Shown piece by piece: positions 16,581 through 26,143 of a stretch of DNA of 64,000 nt; position 1 is the first letter of the stretch; each line of letters starts with the position of its first letter. The stretch is from Klebsiella pneumoniae. Its GTDB lineage: Bacteria; Pseudomonadota; Gammaproteobacteria; Ga0077536. Position numbers and translations under genes: made by a program. The notes below the pieces were generated by a model. It was not told the origin of the DNA, ran no database searches, and saw only the letters and a list, made by a program, of their open reading frames with translations. The stretch is taken from positions 57,667-121,666 of the forward strand of contig CAMAXW010000004.1 in the NCBI GenBank assembly GCA_945862315.1, given 5' to 3'.

Positions 16581-17591
16581 ATGGCTGAAGAAAAAGTTGC
16601 TCTGACGGGTGTGGAGAAAGCGGCAATACTGCTGATGACGCTCGGCGAGACCGCGGCCGCTCAGGTGATCAAATTTCTTGGGCCGCGCGAAGTGCAAAAA
16701 ATCGGCACGGCGATGGCCGCGCTCCAGAATGTGTCGCGCGAAATGGTTAAGACCTCAGTCGATGAATTTGTCGTGGACATCCAGCGCCAGACCTCATTGG
16801 GCATCGGTAACGACGACTACATCCGTAAGGTTTTAAACGATGCGCTGGGCGAGGAAAAAGCGAAGAGCATGATCGACCGCATTCTCATCGGCGGATCGAC
16901 CAAAGGCTTGGAGTCCCTGAAATGGATGGATGTGCGCAGCGTGGTCGAACTCATACGCTTTGAACATCCGCAAATTATCGCCATCGTGTTGTCTTATCTG
17001 GACAGCGATCAAGCCGCGCAGGTGCTGGGCGCGCTGCCCGAAAACACCCGCGGCGACCTCATGATGCGGGTGGCGACCATGGATGGCGTGCAGCCGGCGG
17101 CGATGCAGGAGCTCAACGATATGCTGGAAATTCAGCTGCGCGGTGGTGCTCAGGGTCAGAATGCCGGCATGGGTGGGCTTAAATGCGCGGCCAATATTCT
17201 TAACTTCGTTGACCGCAGTCTCGAGGCGCGAATTTCTGACGCGATCACGGAACACGATCCCGATCTCGCCGGTAAAATTCAGGACCTCATGTTCACCTTT
17301 GATAACCTCATCGAGGTCGACGACCGGGGTATTCAGATGTTGTTGCGCGAAATCTCCACCGACAACCTCGTGCTCGCGCTCAAAGGTACCGACGACAATA
17401 TCAAAGCGAAAATCTTCAAGAATATGTCGCAACGGGCCGGTGACACGCTGCGCGAGGACTTGGAAAACCGCGGCCCGGTGAAACTCTCGGACGTCGAGAC
17501 GGCGCAGAAGGACATCATTACGATCGCGCGTCGTCTGGCCGACGAGGGTCAAATTAGTCTGGGCGGTGCGGGCAGCGAGGCCATGGTTTAA
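16581..17591 (+). CDS. fliG: FliG, flagellar motor switch protein
   Basis: A 336-aa switch protein linking the MS ring (FliF) to the C ring and contacting the stator. The N-terminal domain opens VALTGVEKAAILLMTLGE, the middle carries EHPQIIAIVLSYL, and the C-terminal torque helix region reads DDRGIQMLLREI with the charged residues kept. It follows fliF by 3 bp and its TAA touches the fliH ATG. Length and motifs are typical. Confidence 0.97.
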   Translation: MAEEKVALTGVEKAAILLMTLGETAAAQVIKFLGPREVQKIGTAMAALQNVSREMVKTSVDEFVVDIQRQTSLGIGNDDYIRKVLNDALGEEKAKSMIDRILIGGSTKGLESLKWMDVRSVVELIRFEHPQIIAIVLSYLDSDQAAQVLGALPENTRGDLMMRVATMDGVQPAAMQELNDMLEIQLRGGAQGQNAGMGGLKCAANILNFVDRSLEARISDAITEHDPDLAGKIQDLMFTFDNLIEVDDRGIQMLLREISTDNLVLALKGTDDNIKAKIFKNMSQRAGDTLREDLENRGPVKLSDVETAQKDIITIARRLADEGQISLGGAGSEAMV

Positions 17592-18254
17592 ATGGCCACC
17601 TCCCGCATTACGCCGGCCGACCAAGCCAGCGGTGCCGTGCGTTTCGCGCTGCCCCAGATGGCCGGGCCGATCGCCGGACAGGCGGCCAAAGCGGCCGAGC
17701 CCCCGCCCGTCCCTGTGGGGCCGGAGCTCGCTGAATTGCGACGTCTGGCCTACGCCGAAGCCTATGCGAAAGGCTACGCCGAGGGGCACGACGAAGGCCG
17801 CGCCCGTGGGCTGCAAGAGGCGCAAGCACTGGCCGTGCGGCTCGCTGGCATCATGGACCAACTAGGCCAACCGTTGGCTGAAGTCGATGCGGCGGTGATC
17901 GAGGCCGTGTCTGATTTGGCCGTCCTCATCGCGCGCCATGTGGTGCGACGAGAACTGAGGGCTAATCCTGGCGAAATTGTGGGGGTGGTGCGAGAAACCA
18001 TGCGCCATTTGCCGGTGGCCCCGCGCGCTGCGCGCATTCGCCTTCATCCGGAAGATGCCGATCTCATCCAAGCGGCGTTTGCGTTGGGTGAGGACACCCG
18101 CAGTTGGCGCCTAGAAGCGGACCCCCTGATGACCCGTGGCGGCTGTATTGTGGAAACCGATGTCTCGCGCATCGACGCCTCGGTAGAGTCGCGATTGGCG
18201 GCGATTGCTTCGCGCATGTTGGGCGGCGATCGGGAGAGCGACCGTGAGCCTTGA
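17592..18254 (+). CDS. fliH: FliH, export ATPase regulator
   Basis: A 220-aa stator-like subunit of the flagellar type III export ATPase. It holds FliI inactive and brings it to the export gate. It has a disordered Pro/Ala-rich N-terminus, a GxxxG-like helix (YAKGYAEGHDEGRARG) and a conserved C-terminal domain with DPLMTRGGCIVETD. The ATG directly abuts the fliG stop. The C-terminal 11 bp overlap fliI. Confidence 0.93.
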   Translation: MATSRITPADQASGAVRFALPQMAGPIAGQAAKAAEPPPVPVGPELAELRRLAYAEAYAKGYAEGHDEGRARGLQEAQALAVRLAGIMDQLGQPLAEVDAAVIEAVSDLAVLIARHVVRRELRANPGEIVGVVRETMRHLPVAPRAARIRLHPEDADLIQAAFALGEDTRSWRLEADPLMTRGGCIVETDVSRIDASVESRLAAIASRMLGGDRESDREP

Positions 18255-19596
18255 GCGCTCGCCAGCCGAGCGTTGGCTACCGGCGCTCGCGACACGCGCG
18301 GCGCGGCTTGCCGAGCCACCCCGTCTGTTGGTGGAGGGAAAACTCACGCGGATGGTCGGTCTGACGCTCGAGGCGGTGGGCTGCGAGGCGGCGATTGGCG
18401 ATCGCTGCGTGGTGATGAACCGCTTGGGCGGGCAGGTTGATACCGAAGTGGTGGGCTTCGATGGGGAAAGTCTGTTTCTCATGCCCACTGGCAATACGCA
18501 GGGACTGGCGCCTAACGCGCGGGTTATTCCCTACGGTGGGGCCGGTGAGGTGGCGGTTGGGCCGGGCTTGTTAGGGCGCGTGATCGATGGCAACGGCCAG
18601 CCCATCGATGGCCGCGGGCCGCTGGTTGCCGACGAACGTCAGTCCTTGGCCGGCGTACCGCTCAACCCGCTCCAACGTGGCTCCATCCGGGAGGCCATGG
18701 ATGTTGGCGTGCGGTCTATTAACGCCTTGCTGACGGTGGGGCGAGGCCAGCGTATTGGCCTGTTTGCCGGGAGCGGCGTGGGTAAGAGCGTGCTGTTGGG
18801 CATGATGACGCGGTATGCCAAAGCCGATGTGATCGTGGTGGGCTTGGTGGGTGAACGCGGTCGCGAAGTCAAAGAATTCATTGATGACATTCTGGGCCCC
18901 GAGGGCTTGGCGCGCGCGGTGGTGGTGGCCACCCCAGCCGACAACCCGCCGCTGATGCGCATGCATGGGGCGACTATCTCCACCGCGATTGCCGAATATT
19001 TTCGCGATCAGGGTAAGCATGTGCTGCTGCTCATGGATTCTCTCACCCGCTACGCCCAGGCCCAGCGCGAAATTGCGCTCACCATTGGCGAGCCGCCGGC
19101 GACCCGCGGTTATCCGCCCTCGGTGTTTGCGCGTCTGCCACAGTTAGTGGAGCGGGCTGGGATGGGCGTGAATGGCCGGGGTTCCATTACGGCGTTTTAT
19201 ACGGTGCTGACCGAAGGTGACGACAACAACGACCCAGTGGCCGACAACGCCCGGGCGATTCTCGATGGCCATATCGTACTGGCGCGCCCGCTGGCCGAAC
19301 GCGGACAATATCCCGCTATCGACATCGAAGCCTCTATTAGTCGGGTGATGAATATGGTGACCACCCCCGAGCATCTGGCCCAGGCCCGAAAATTTCGACA
19401 CTACTATTCACTCTACGAGCAAAATCAGGATCTTTTTAATGTGGGCGCTTATCAGGCGGGGACTAACCCAGAGCTGGATCGTGCCGTGGCATTGCGGGGC
19501 GTGCTCACCGCTTTTATGCGTCAAGATCCGGACCAATCCGTGGGTAGTGCCGATGCGCTCGACATGCTGAACAAAATTTTCCCGACTGCGGCGTGA
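18244..19596 (+). CDS. fliI: FliI, flagellar export ATPase
   Basis: A 450-aa ATPase related to F1-beta that powers unloading and unfolding of export substrates. Walker A is FAGSGVGKS; Walker B is HVLLLMDSLTRYAQAQRE. I chose GTG at 18244, overlapping the end of fliH by 11 bp. An ATG at 18205 in the same frame would sit deeper in fliH and lacks homology. It is a standard member of the fliEFGHIJ operon. Confidence 0.96.
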   Translation: MSLERSPAERWLPALATRAARLAEPPRLLVEGKLTRMVGLTLEAVGCEAAIGDRCVVMNRLGGQVDTEVVGFDGESLFLMPTGNTQGLAPNARVIPYGGAGEVAVGPGLLGRVIDGNGQPIDGRGPLVADERQSLAGVPLNPLQRGSIREAMDVGVRSINALLTVGRGQRIGLFAGSGVGKSVLLGMMTRYAKADVIVVGLVGERGREVKEFIDDILGPEGLARAVVVATPADNPPLMRMHGATISTAIAEYFRDQGKHVLLLMDSLTRYAQAQREIALTIGEPPATRGYPPSVFARLPQLVERAGMGVNGRGSITAFYTVLTEGDDNNDPVADNARAILDGHIVLARPLAERGQYPAIDIEASISRVMNMVTTPEHLAQARKFRHYYSLYEQNQDLFNVGAYQAGTNPELDRAVALRGVLTAFMRQDPDQSVGSADALDMLNKIFPTAA

Positions 19597-19612
19597 GCGT
19601 TGGCGGGGTGCT

Positions 19613-20038
19613 GTGAAAAAATCGGGACGTGTACAGCGCTTGGCCAATCTCTCGGCGACTGCCGAGCAGATCTCAGCCCAAGCACTGGCACGGGCCACCG
19701 AAGAAGTGTCCCGGCTGGAACGGCAGATTGGCGACCTGCAAGGGTATCGGGATGAATATCTACGCCCGTTGCGCGAAGCCGGCGCGCCCGCGGTGGGTGG
19801 CTATCAAGTGCAGAAATTGCGCTTGTTTGTGGGCCGCATCGAAGAAGCCTTGGCGCTGATCGAACGCAAAAAAAAGCTGGCGGAGAGCAATTGCGAACGC
19901 GAGCGCGCCGTGTGGATGGAGCAGCGCCGCCGTGCTTTGTTGATGAACAAAGTGGCGCAGCGCGCTCGCACGGAGGAAGAAACCCGTGCTGAACGCGCGC
20001 TGCAACGTGAAATTGACGACCGACCGCCGCGACCTTGA
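19613..20038 (+). CDS. fliJ: FliJ, export apparatus coiled-coil protein
   Basis: A 141-aa, highly charged helical protein with a GTG start. FliJ forms an antiparallel coiled coil that sits in the FliI hexamer and links it to FlhA. It has regular heptad-like Leu/Glu/Arg patterns and ends in a basic tail (RALQREIDDRPPRP). The position right after fliI is diagnostic. It converges with the cupin gene 16 bp downstream. Confidence 0.88.
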   Translation: MKKSGRVQRLANLSATAEQISAQALARATEEVSRLERQIGDLQGYRDEYLRPLREAGAPAVGGYQVQKLRLFVGRIEEALALIERKKKLAESNCERERAVWMEQRRRALLMNKVAQRARTEEETRAERALQREIDDRPPRP

Positions 20039-20054
20039 GCACCGGCAAGTCAGG

Positions 20055-20411
20055 TTAAGCCGCGACGGCTGGACGCTTTTTTTCCACTAGAATTTCCCGG
20101 TAACGGGTGGTCCCAGCGTTGCGTGCGCTGTGAGTGGCAGGCACCCGCAAGCCTTTGTCGTCAGAGGAGATAAGCTCACCGTTGGTGCAATGAAAGGCGA
20201 AACTCGCGCCCGCGAGAGCGTCGAAGCCCCCTAACGGTTGGTCGTTCGCATCAAAAACTTCGAGGCGCGTGCCATCCAGCACATAAAACACGTAATCCAG
20301 CCGGTGGGTGTGGCAGGGGGTGGTGGCGCCTGGTTCTAGTTCAAATTCCCAAATAATGAGGTTTTCGTCCTCAAAGACTTTACGGGTGCCAACTGCATCT
20401 TTTACGTCCAT
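20055..20411 (-). CDS. Small cupin-domain protein
   Basis: A 118-aa single-domain cupin. Motif 1 carries the metal ligands in PGATTPCHTHRLDYV; a shorter second motif follows. Start ATG 20411 begins where the cupin fold begins; a frame from 20522 would overlap the upstream gene. It is 2 bp downstream of the UDP-xylose-synthase-like gene and so co-transcribed. A role in sugar modification is possible but not shown. It sits antisense within the flagellar cluster between fliJ and fliK. Confidence 0.75.
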   Translation of the reverse strand: MDVKDAVGTRKVFEDENLIIWEFELEPGATTPCHTHRLDYVFYVLDGTRLEVFDANDQPLGGFDALAGASFAFHCTNGELISSDDKGLRVPATHSARNAGTTRYREILVEKKRPAVAA

Positions 20412-20413
20412 TT

Positions 20414-21421
20414 TCAGGCTCCTGGGTGATTGCCGCGCGCGTCGTCGCCGTGCGTCAGCAGGGTATCGAAATAACGGATGGTACGGGCTAAGCCCTCGCG
20501 TAGTGGAATGTGCGGTGTCCACGCCAAGGTGTCGTGCGCCAGGGTGATGTCAGGACAGCGTTGCCGGGGGTCATCGCTGGGCAATGGGTGATAGCTCAGC
20601 TGGGTGTGTGAGCCGGTGAGCTCTATCACCAACTCGGCCAGTTGGGCGATGGTAAATTCGTTGGGGTTGCCTAGATTCACGGGCCCAATGACGGCGGCCG
20701 GCGTATCCATCAGGGCAACGAGTCCCTCGATGAGGTCCTCAACGTAACAGAAAGAACGGGTTTGCTGGCCGTCGCCGTACAGCGTGATGGGCTGGTTGCG
20801 CAGCGCCTGCACAATAAAATTAGACACCACCCGGCCATCGTTAGGGTGCATGCGTGGCCCATAGGTATTAAAGATTCGAGCCACTTTAATGGCGACGCCG
20901 TACTGTCGGTGGTAATCGAAGAACAGCGTTTCGGCACAGCGTTTCCCTTCGTCGTAGCACGCGCGCAGACCAATCGGATTGGTGTGACCCCAATAGCTTT
21001 CGACTTGCGGATGCTGATCGGGGTCGCCGTAGATCTCGCTGGTGGACGCCTGCAGAATTTTGGCGCCCGTGCGCAGGGCGAGGTCGAGCATATTAATGGC
21101 CCCGTGCACGCAGGTTTTGATCGTTTGCACAGGGTTGTGCTGGTAGTGCACCGGCGAGGCGGGGCAGGCGAGGTTGTAGATCTCATCCACTTCGACGTGC
21201 AGCGGCTGGGTGACGTCGTGGCGCAAGAATTCGAACCGCGGTTGGCTGTGCAGCTGAAGCAAGTTGTCTTTCGAGCCCGTAAAGAGGTTATCGACGCAGA
21301 GGACATCGTCGCCCCGTGCTAACAGACGCTCACACAAATGAGATCCAAGGAAACCGGCCCCGCCGGTGACGAGGATCCGCCGGGGTGTTTTAAAGCCCGC
21401 GTCAGCAGCGCGTGGGTTCAT
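20414..21421 (-). CDS. UDP-glucuronate decarboxylase (UDP-xylose synthase)-like SDR
   Basis: A 335-aa extended SDR. It has NAD-binding [20 protein letters not shown], catalytic YDEGKR (YxxxK), and the UXS-type [20 protein letters not shown] and [16 protein letters not shown] enzymes decarboxylate UDP-glucuronate to UDP-xylose; 4-keto-pentose or related products are also possible. ATG 21421 is favoured because the alternative at 21448 lies inside the fliK sigma-54 promoter. It is divergent from fliK and probably supplies a glycan donor, perhaps for flagellar or surface sugar. Confidence 0.85.
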   Translation of the reverse strand: MNPRAADAGFKTPRRILVTGGAGFLGSHLCERLLARGDDVLCVDNLFTGSKDNLLQLHSQPRFEFLRHDVTQPLHVEVDEIYNLACPASPVHYQHNPVQTIKTCVHGAINMLDLALRTGAKILQASTSEIYGDPDQHPQVESYWGHTNPIGLRACYDEGKRCAETLFFDYHRQYGVAIKVARIFNTYGPRMHPNDGRVVSNFIVQALRNQPITLYGDGQQTRSFCYVEDLIEGLVALMDTPAAVIGPVNLGNPNEFTIAQLAELVIELTGSHTQLSYHPLPSDDPRQRCPDITLAHDTLAWTPHIPLREGLARTIRYFDTLLTHGDDARGNHPGA

Positions 21422-21442
21422 CGTGGGGGGTCCAAAAAAGGT

Positions 21443-21458
21443 TGGCATAGGCGTTGCA
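21443..21458 (+). promoter_or_regulatory. sigma-54 promoter for fliK
   Basis: TGGCATAGGCGTTGCA fits TGGCAYR-N4-TTGCW, with GG at 21444-21445 and GC at 21456-21457. The predicted transcription start is near 21469. This places the true fliK start after that point and excludes the upstream ATG at 21454. Confidence 0.75.
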
Positions 21459-21495
21459 ATCTATCAGTCATGCACCCAACACGGAACCCGTGACT

Positions 21496-22725
21496 ATGTC
21501 TAACGCGATTACCAACCCACCGCCCGTGAGCGCGCCCCAGATCGACAAAACGCCATCAATCCAACGGGATAGTGCGAATTCGGCGAGCGGCGAGGCGCGA
21601 GATTTCGGCTCAACACTGAAAGCCCTCGACAAGACCCGGGCGGCGGATGCGGCAAAGAACGACCCGGAGGCGGCAACGGTGGTTCCCGAATTGCCGCGGG
21701 TTGCCGCGCCAGACGCCATCACCGACGTTGCGACCGGTGTCGTGGGCAACGCCATGGCCGACGCCTTGACCGGTGTCGTGGCCGACACCTTGACCGACGC
21801 CGCGGCCGGCACCGTGGCGGACGCTCTGGCCGACGCCAGCGCGCTCGCAGCGGCCAGTGCCGGTGATCTCGGCGCGACCGCGGTGATCGCCAGCGTCTTA
21901 AATTTACCTGTGGAGCTACCCCGCGCGTTCGCCGCGGTCACCGCCACCCAGTTGCGACCAGATGCGCGCATCGCAGCGCAGTTTTCGGCTACCGCGCCCA
22001 GCCAATTCTCGAGCAAGTCACTGGCCACTGCTGGCCCCGCCAACCGCGCCGCAGGGCCCGCCGTGGCACCGGCCGGTCCGCCCTTGGACGACGCTTCGGT
22101 GGCGCCCGACGCTGATCCCGTGGGGCCAACCCCACCTGCCTTTAAGTTGGATGCGTCCTTATCGGGTGGCTCGCCACTGGACCTCGATGCCCCAGGCCTA
22201 GATACCAGCGTTACCCCCGCCGTTGGCTGGACCCCCCAGCAAACAGCGCAGGCGGCGGCCCTGCACGAGCGTCCTGCCACCGGGGTGCTGCACCTCGATA
22301 CACAGTTACCGCTACAGACGCCGCGCTTCGCGGAGGGCTTTGGGCAGCAGGTCGTGGTCTTGGCTCAAAATGGTATCCAGCAAGCCCAGATGTCGCTCAA
22401 CCCGCCAGAATTGGGGCCCATTGATGTCCGGATTACCTTCCACCAGAACGAGGCCAGCGTACAAATTGCGGCCGCCAGTGGGCTGGCGCGCGAGACTATT
22501 CAAGAAGCCTTACCTCGGCTGCGCGAGCTGATGGATTCCGCCGGGGTGCGGCTGAATGATGCGGGCGTATTTTCCCAATTACCGCAACGCGAACAATCCC
22601 TGCAGGGCCAAGTCCGCAGCGACTGGCTGATAGGGCAGCGTCAGGGGGGCGAGGCGTCCTTTGACGCCGCCACCGAGACCCCCACGTTATTGCGGCGGGT
22701 CGGCCTGATCGATGCCTACGCTTGA
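21496..22725 (+). CDS. fliK: FliK, flagellar hook-length control protein
   Basis: A 409-aa secreted ruler and switch that ends hook export. The N-terminal two thirds are low-complexity and Ala/Pro/Thr-rich, with an imperfect repeat of an ADALTGVVADTLTDAAAG type at about 75-110. The C-terminal Flg_hook domain carries the diagnostic QMSLNPPELGPIDVRITF. ATG 21496 is the first start downstream of the predicted sigma-54 transcription start and has GGAA nearby. An alternate ATG at 21454 lies within the promoter. Confidence 0.9.
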   Translation: MSNAITNPPPVSAPQIDKTPSIQRDSANSASGEARDFGSTLKALDKTRAADAAKNDPEAATVVPELPRVAAPDAITDVATGVVGNAMADALTGVVADTLTDAAAGTVADALADASALAAASAGDLGATAVIASVLNLPVELPRAFAAVTATQLRPDARIAAQFSATAPSQFSSKSLATAGPANRAAGPAVAPAGPPLDDASVAPDADPVGPTPPAFKLDASLSGGSPLDLDAPGLDTSVTPAVGWTPQQTAQAAALHERPATGVLHLDTQLPLQTPRFAEGFGQQVVVLAQNGIQQAQMSLNPPELGPIDVRITFHQNEASVQIAAASGLARETIQEALPRLRELMDSAGVRLNDAGVFSQLPQREQSLQGQVRSDWLIGQRQGGEASFDAATETPTLLRRVGLIDAYA

Positions 22726-22848
22726 GCCGGGCGGCGCGCGTCAAGACCCCGTCGCGGCAGCGGTGAAACTGGCGGCGAGTGAGTCAAAGTGCTGGCAAAT
22801 TGGGCCACAAGAAAATCTAAAATATTGAATTAAAAGAATATTTAATTT

Positions 22849-22865
22849 CGGCATGTTGTTTGCTT
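22849..22865 (+). promoter_or_regulatory. sigma-54 promoter for the fliL operon
   Basis: CGGCATGTTGTTTGCTT has GG at 22850-22851 and GC at 22862-22863 with 10 bp between, and TTGCT at the -12 element. It is preceded by an AT-rich stretch (about 22810-22848), unusual here and possibly a UP/IHF-type region. The expected start is near 22875, 20 nt before the fliL ATG. The only mismatch to the core is C for T before GG. Confidence 0.7.
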
Positions 22866-22894
22866 GGTGGGTCTCCAACAAAGAGGAGATCAGC

Positions 22895-23503
22895 ATGGCC
22901 GATGCACCCGTCGCCGCCCCCAGCGGTTCCAAAAAGAAAATGATCGCACTGCTCGTCGTGGGCGTGCTGAGCTTGGTCGGGATTAGCGTGGGCGTCACCC
23001 TGCTGCTGACTGGCGGCAAGTCAGAACCCGCGTCGGCCGCCAAATCCAAAGACGCAGAAGCTGAGGGCGCAGAAGCTGAGGACGCCGAGGCGCCGGCAGA
23101 CGCCGACGCCGAAGAAGAAGCAGCCCCGGAGGAGGCGGCTGCGGAAGGGGAGGCCAAAGAGGGCGAAGAAAAGCCCTCGGCCTATGTCTCGCTGGCCCCG
23201 CCGTTTATCGTCAATTTTCTAGACGATAAAAAGCGCACCAAGTTTCTGAAGGCTGAAATCAGCCTGATGGCCAAGTCGCCCAAGGTGCAGGCCGCCATCA
23301 AAGAAAATCTGCCCGCCGTGCGCAACGCGCTGGTCATGCTGTTTAGCCGCCAGGTTTTTGAACAGCTGATGACGCCCGACGGTAAGGAAAAGCTGCGCGC
23401 GGACGCATTAGCGGAAGTGCAGGCGGTGATGACCAAAGTGGCCGGGGCCAAAGTCGGCAAAGGCATTGGAGATTTGTTCTTCTCCAGCCTCGTGATGCAG
23501 TAG
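22895..23503 (+). CDS. fliL: FliL, flagellar basal body/stator-associated protein
   Basis: A 202-aa inner-membrane protein. It has a short cytoplasmic KKK-containing tail and one transmembrane helix (about 18-40). A very acidic Ala/Glu linker (about 50-90) precedes the FliL periplasmic domain starting YVSLAPPFIVNFLDD. FliL supports stator function. ATG 22895 follows AGAGGAG; the in-frame ATG at 22853 lies inside the promoter. It is the first gene of fliLMNOPQR-flhB. Confidence 0.93.
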   Translation: MADAPVAAPSGSKKKMIALLVVGVLSLVGISVGVTLLLTGGKSEPASAAKSKDAEAEGAEAEDAEAPADADAEEEAAPEEAAAEGEAKEGEEKPSAYVSLAPPFIVNFLDDKKRTKFLKAEISLMAKSPKVQAAIKENLPAVRNALVMLFSRQVFEQLMTPDGKEKLRADALAEVQAVMTKVAGAKVGKGIGDLFFSSLVMQ

Positions 23504-23519
23504 CCGGCGCACTACCACC

Positions 23520-24536
23520 ATGGCCAGTAATGACCTTCTTTCCCAGGACGAAATTGATGCGCTGCTGTCGGGCGTCGACAGCGGCGACATCGACACCGAA
23601 GCGGACGCTGCGCTTTCGCCCGACGGCACGCGGAGCTACGACTTCGCGACGCAAGATCGCATCGTGCGGGGGCGGATGCCCACGCTGGAAATGATCAACG
23701 AGCGTTTTGCCCGCAATTTGCGCGTGCATTTGTTCAACATGCTGCGTCGCTCGCCGGTTATTTCGGTAGAAGGCATTCAGATGGTGAAGTTTGGCGAGTA
23801 CGTCCATTCGCTGCTGATGCCCTCCAACCTCAATGTCATCAAGATTAAGCCGCTGCGCGGTTCAGCACTCATCGTGTGCAATCCTAAATTGGTTTTTTCG
23901 CTGGTGGATTGTTTCTTTGGTGGTGATGGACGTTTCCATACCAAAATCGAAGGGCGCGATTTCACGGGGACCGAAATGCGCATTGTTCGGCGCTTGATGG
24001 ACATGTGCTTTAGTTCGCTCGCCGAAGCTTGGGAGCCCATCGTGCCGCTGCAGTTCGAATATGTAGGGGCTGAAATCAATCCGCAGTACGCCAATATTGT
24101 CAGTCCGAGTGAAGTGGTGGTGGTGTCCACTTTTCATATTGATCTCGAAGGCGGCGCGGGTTATCTCCACGTCACCATGCCCTACTCCATGGTGGAACCT
24201 ATCCGCGATTTGCTAGACGCCGGCATTCAAAGCGACGTGGCCGAAAAAGACCACCGTTGGAGCGACTTACTCCAAGACGAAGTAAAACTAGCCCCGGTTG
24301 AAATTAGCTCAACCATCGCGACGGCCGAAGTCACCGTGCGCGATGTGCTGGCGTTTAAACCCGGCGATATTCTGGGTATCGATATGCCCGACTTCCTGAC
24401 GGCCTGTGTGGACGACATCCCGATTTTCCGCGCCCGCTATGGGCAGTCGCGGGGTAACTACGCGTTGAAGGTGGTTGAAATGTTGCGGCATTCAGAACTA
24501 ACCCCGCGACACAAAGAACTTGGAGCGATGACATGA
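23520..24536 (+). CDS. fliM: FliM, motor switch protein
   Basis: A 338-aa C-ring protein and target of phospho-CheY. The N-terminal CheY-binding peptide LLSQDEIDALLSGVD is intact. A middle CheC-like domain (RIVRGRMPTLEMINERFARN) and a C-terminal SpoA domain follow. Its end overlaps fliN by 4 bp (ATGA). The EIDALL peptide resembles motifs in CheZ and CheA of this window. Confidence 0.97.
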   Translation: MASNDLLSQDEIDALLSGVDSGDIDTEADAALSPDGTRSYDFATQDRIVRGRMPTLEMINERFARNLRVHLFNMLRRSPVISVEGIQMVKFGEYVHSLLMPSNLNVIKIKPLRGSALIVCNPKLVFSLVDCFFGGDGRFHTKIEGRDFTGTEMRIVRRLMDMCFSSLAEAWEPIVPLQFEYVGAEINPQYANIVSPSEVVVVSTFHIDLEGGAGYLHVTMPYSMVEPIRDLLDAGIQSDVAEKDHRWSDLLQDEVKLAPVEISSTIATAEVTVRDVLAFKPGDILGIDMPDFLTACVDDIPIFRARYGQSRGNYALKVVEMLRHSELTPRHKELGAMT

Positions 24537-24958
24537 GTGGTACCGATAACACCGACGAGGACGATTGGGCGGCAGCGCTCGCCGAGCAGCGCGCAGCGGA
24601 GGCCGGCCCCAAGCCGATTCCGTCAGCGGCGCCGAGTTCGGCCTTTGCGCCAGCTCAGATGGAGTCGTTCCAGCCCACGGGTGAACACGGCGGGAAAATC
24701 GCTGATCTCGATTCCATTCTCGATATTCCGGTGATGTTGTCGGTTGAGATCGGCAAAACGCGGCTGAGCATCCGTAACTTACTGCAGCTCAATCAGGGCT
24801 CGGTGGTGGAATTGGACCGACTGGCTGGCGAACCGCTGGACGTCATGATCAACGGCACGCTGGTGGCGCACGGTGAGGTGGTGGTGGTGAACGAGAAGTT
24901 CGGCATCCGTCTAACCGACGTCGTGAGTGCGCAGGAACGCGTGAAGAAGCTCCGCTAA
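24533..24958 (+). CDS. fliN: FliN, motor switch protein
   Basis: A 141-aa C-ring subunit. A variable N-terminal region of about 60 residues leads into the SpoA domain with LDIPVMLSVEIGKTRLSIRN and GEVVVVNEKFGIRLTDVVS. It works with FliM and is the docking site for FliH-FliI. ATG overlaps the fliM stop and the next gene begins immediately after its TAA. Confidence 0.97.
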   Translation: MSGTDNTDEDDWAAALAEQRAAEAGPKPIPSAAPSSAFAPAQMESFQPTGEHGGKIADLDSILDIPVMLSVEIGKTRLSIRNLLQLNQGSVVELDRLAGEPLDVMINGTLVAHGEVVVVNEKFGIRLTDVVSAQERVKKLR

Positions 24959-25390
24959 ATGATGTGCCGTACCCCTCAAGCTTTGGCACTAACGCGGCGC
25001 TGGCTGCTGTTACTGGTCCCGATCACCGCGCACGCGGCGCCACCGTCGGCGCCGGCATCGGCGCTGCCCGTGGGTTTGGGTGAACTGGGTCAGGTCACCG
25101 GCTCCTTGCTGTTGGTGTTGTTACTCATCGGCGGTTTGGCCTGGGGCGCGCAGCGGCTGCGTTTGGCCAAAGGATCAACCGGCCGACATTTGCGAGTGGT
25201 GGACGCGCTCTCGTTAGGCACCCGCGAACGCCTGCTATTGGTGGAGGTAGACGGTGAGCGGGTCCTGCTGGGTGTGGCGGGCGGCCAACTGCGGCGCCTC
25301 CATGTGTTGTCGACGCCGGCGCACCCAGAATTCGCCAGCGCGCTGCACGCGGCCACCCACGCCGCACGGGTCGAGACCCCCACGCCATGA
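24959..25390 (+). CDS. fliO: FliO, flagellar export gate assembly protein
   Basis: A 143-aa protein with a signal-like N-terminus ending near AHA, a transmembrane helix at about 42-60 ([18 protein letters not shown]) and a cytoplasmic domain with [16 protein letters not shown]. FliO stabilises FliP ring formation. It starts directly at the fliN stop and overlaps fliP by 4 bp (ATGA). Confidence 0.9.
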   Translation: MMCRTPQALALTRRWLLLLVPITAHAAPPSAPASALPVGLGELGQVTGSLLLVLLLIGGLAWGAQRLRLAKGSTGRHLRVVDALSLGTRERLLLVEVDGERVLLGVAGGQLRRLHVLSTPAHPEFASALHAATHAARVETPTP

Positions 25391-26121
25391 TCCGCTGGCT
25401 GGCGCTGCTGGCGCTCTTGTTAACCTTGCCTGCGCATGCCCAACAGGGGCTAGAAGCGCTGTCGGTCACCACCAATGCCAATGGCAGCCAGACCTACACC
25501 CTGACGTTACAAGTTTTGTTGTTGATGACGGCGCTCACGTTGCTGCCGTCCATTCTGCTCGCGATGACCGCCTTCACCCGCATCATCATCGTGCTGTCCA
25601 TTTTGCGGCAGGCGTTGGGCACCGCGCAGACACCTTCCAGTCAGGTGCTCATTGCCCTGGCGTTATTCATGACCGCCTTCGTGATGGCCCCCGTGATCGA
25701 TCGCATCCACGCGGATGCCGTCACGCCCTACATGGAAGAAAAAATTGGCATGAACGAAGCACTCGAAAAAGCGCAGGTGCCGATACGCGAATTCATGCTG
25801 GCGCAAACCCGTGAAACCGACCTGCGCTTGTTTGCCGATATGGCGGCGCAGGGTGATATTCCAGAACCCGCCGCAACGCCCCTAACGGTGCTGGTGCCGG
25901 CTTTTCTGACTAGCGAACTCAAGACCGGATTCCAAATCGGTTTTCTGATTTTTCTGCCGTTTCTCATCATCGATTTGGTCGTCGCCAGTGTGCTGATGTC
26001 GATGGGTATGGTGATGCTCTCTCCGCTCATCATCTCCTTGCCATTCAAATTAATGTTATTCGTGCTAGTGGATGGTTGGGCGCTCATCGTGGGCTCGCTC
26101 GCCGCCAGTTTCTACACCTAA
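25387..26121 (+). CDS. fliP: FliP, export gate membrane protein
   Basis: A 244-aa FliP with a cleavable-type signal sequence (ending [10 protein letters not shown]) and four hydrophobic segments. Conserved elements are [20 protein letters not shown] and the C-terminal [20 protein letters not shown]. Five FliP, four FliQ and one FliR form the export pore. ATG overlaps fliO. Confidence 0.97.
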   Translation: MIRWLALLALLLTLPAHAQQGLEALSVTTNANGSQTYTLTLQVLLLMTALTLLPSILLAMTAFTRIIIVLSILRQALGTAQTPSSQVLIALALFMTAFVMAPVIDRIHADAVTPYMEEKIGMNEALEKAQVPIREFMLAQTRETDLRLFADMAAQGDIPEPAATPLTVLVPAFLTSELKTGFQIGFLIFLPFLIIDLVVASVLMSMGMVMLSPLIISLPFKLMLFVLVDGWALIVGSLAASFYT

Positions 26122-26143
26122 GGCCGGACTGGGAGTTCGCGAC

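Noticed and set aside
16833..17861. 342-codon minus-strand open frame opposite fliG/fliH
   Set aside because: It is a mirror of GC-rich coding sequence on the other strand; fliG and fliH are certain.
21468..22280. 270-codon minus-strand frame opposite fliK
   Set aside because: Low-complexity Ala/Ser-rich shadow of the fliK N-terminal region.
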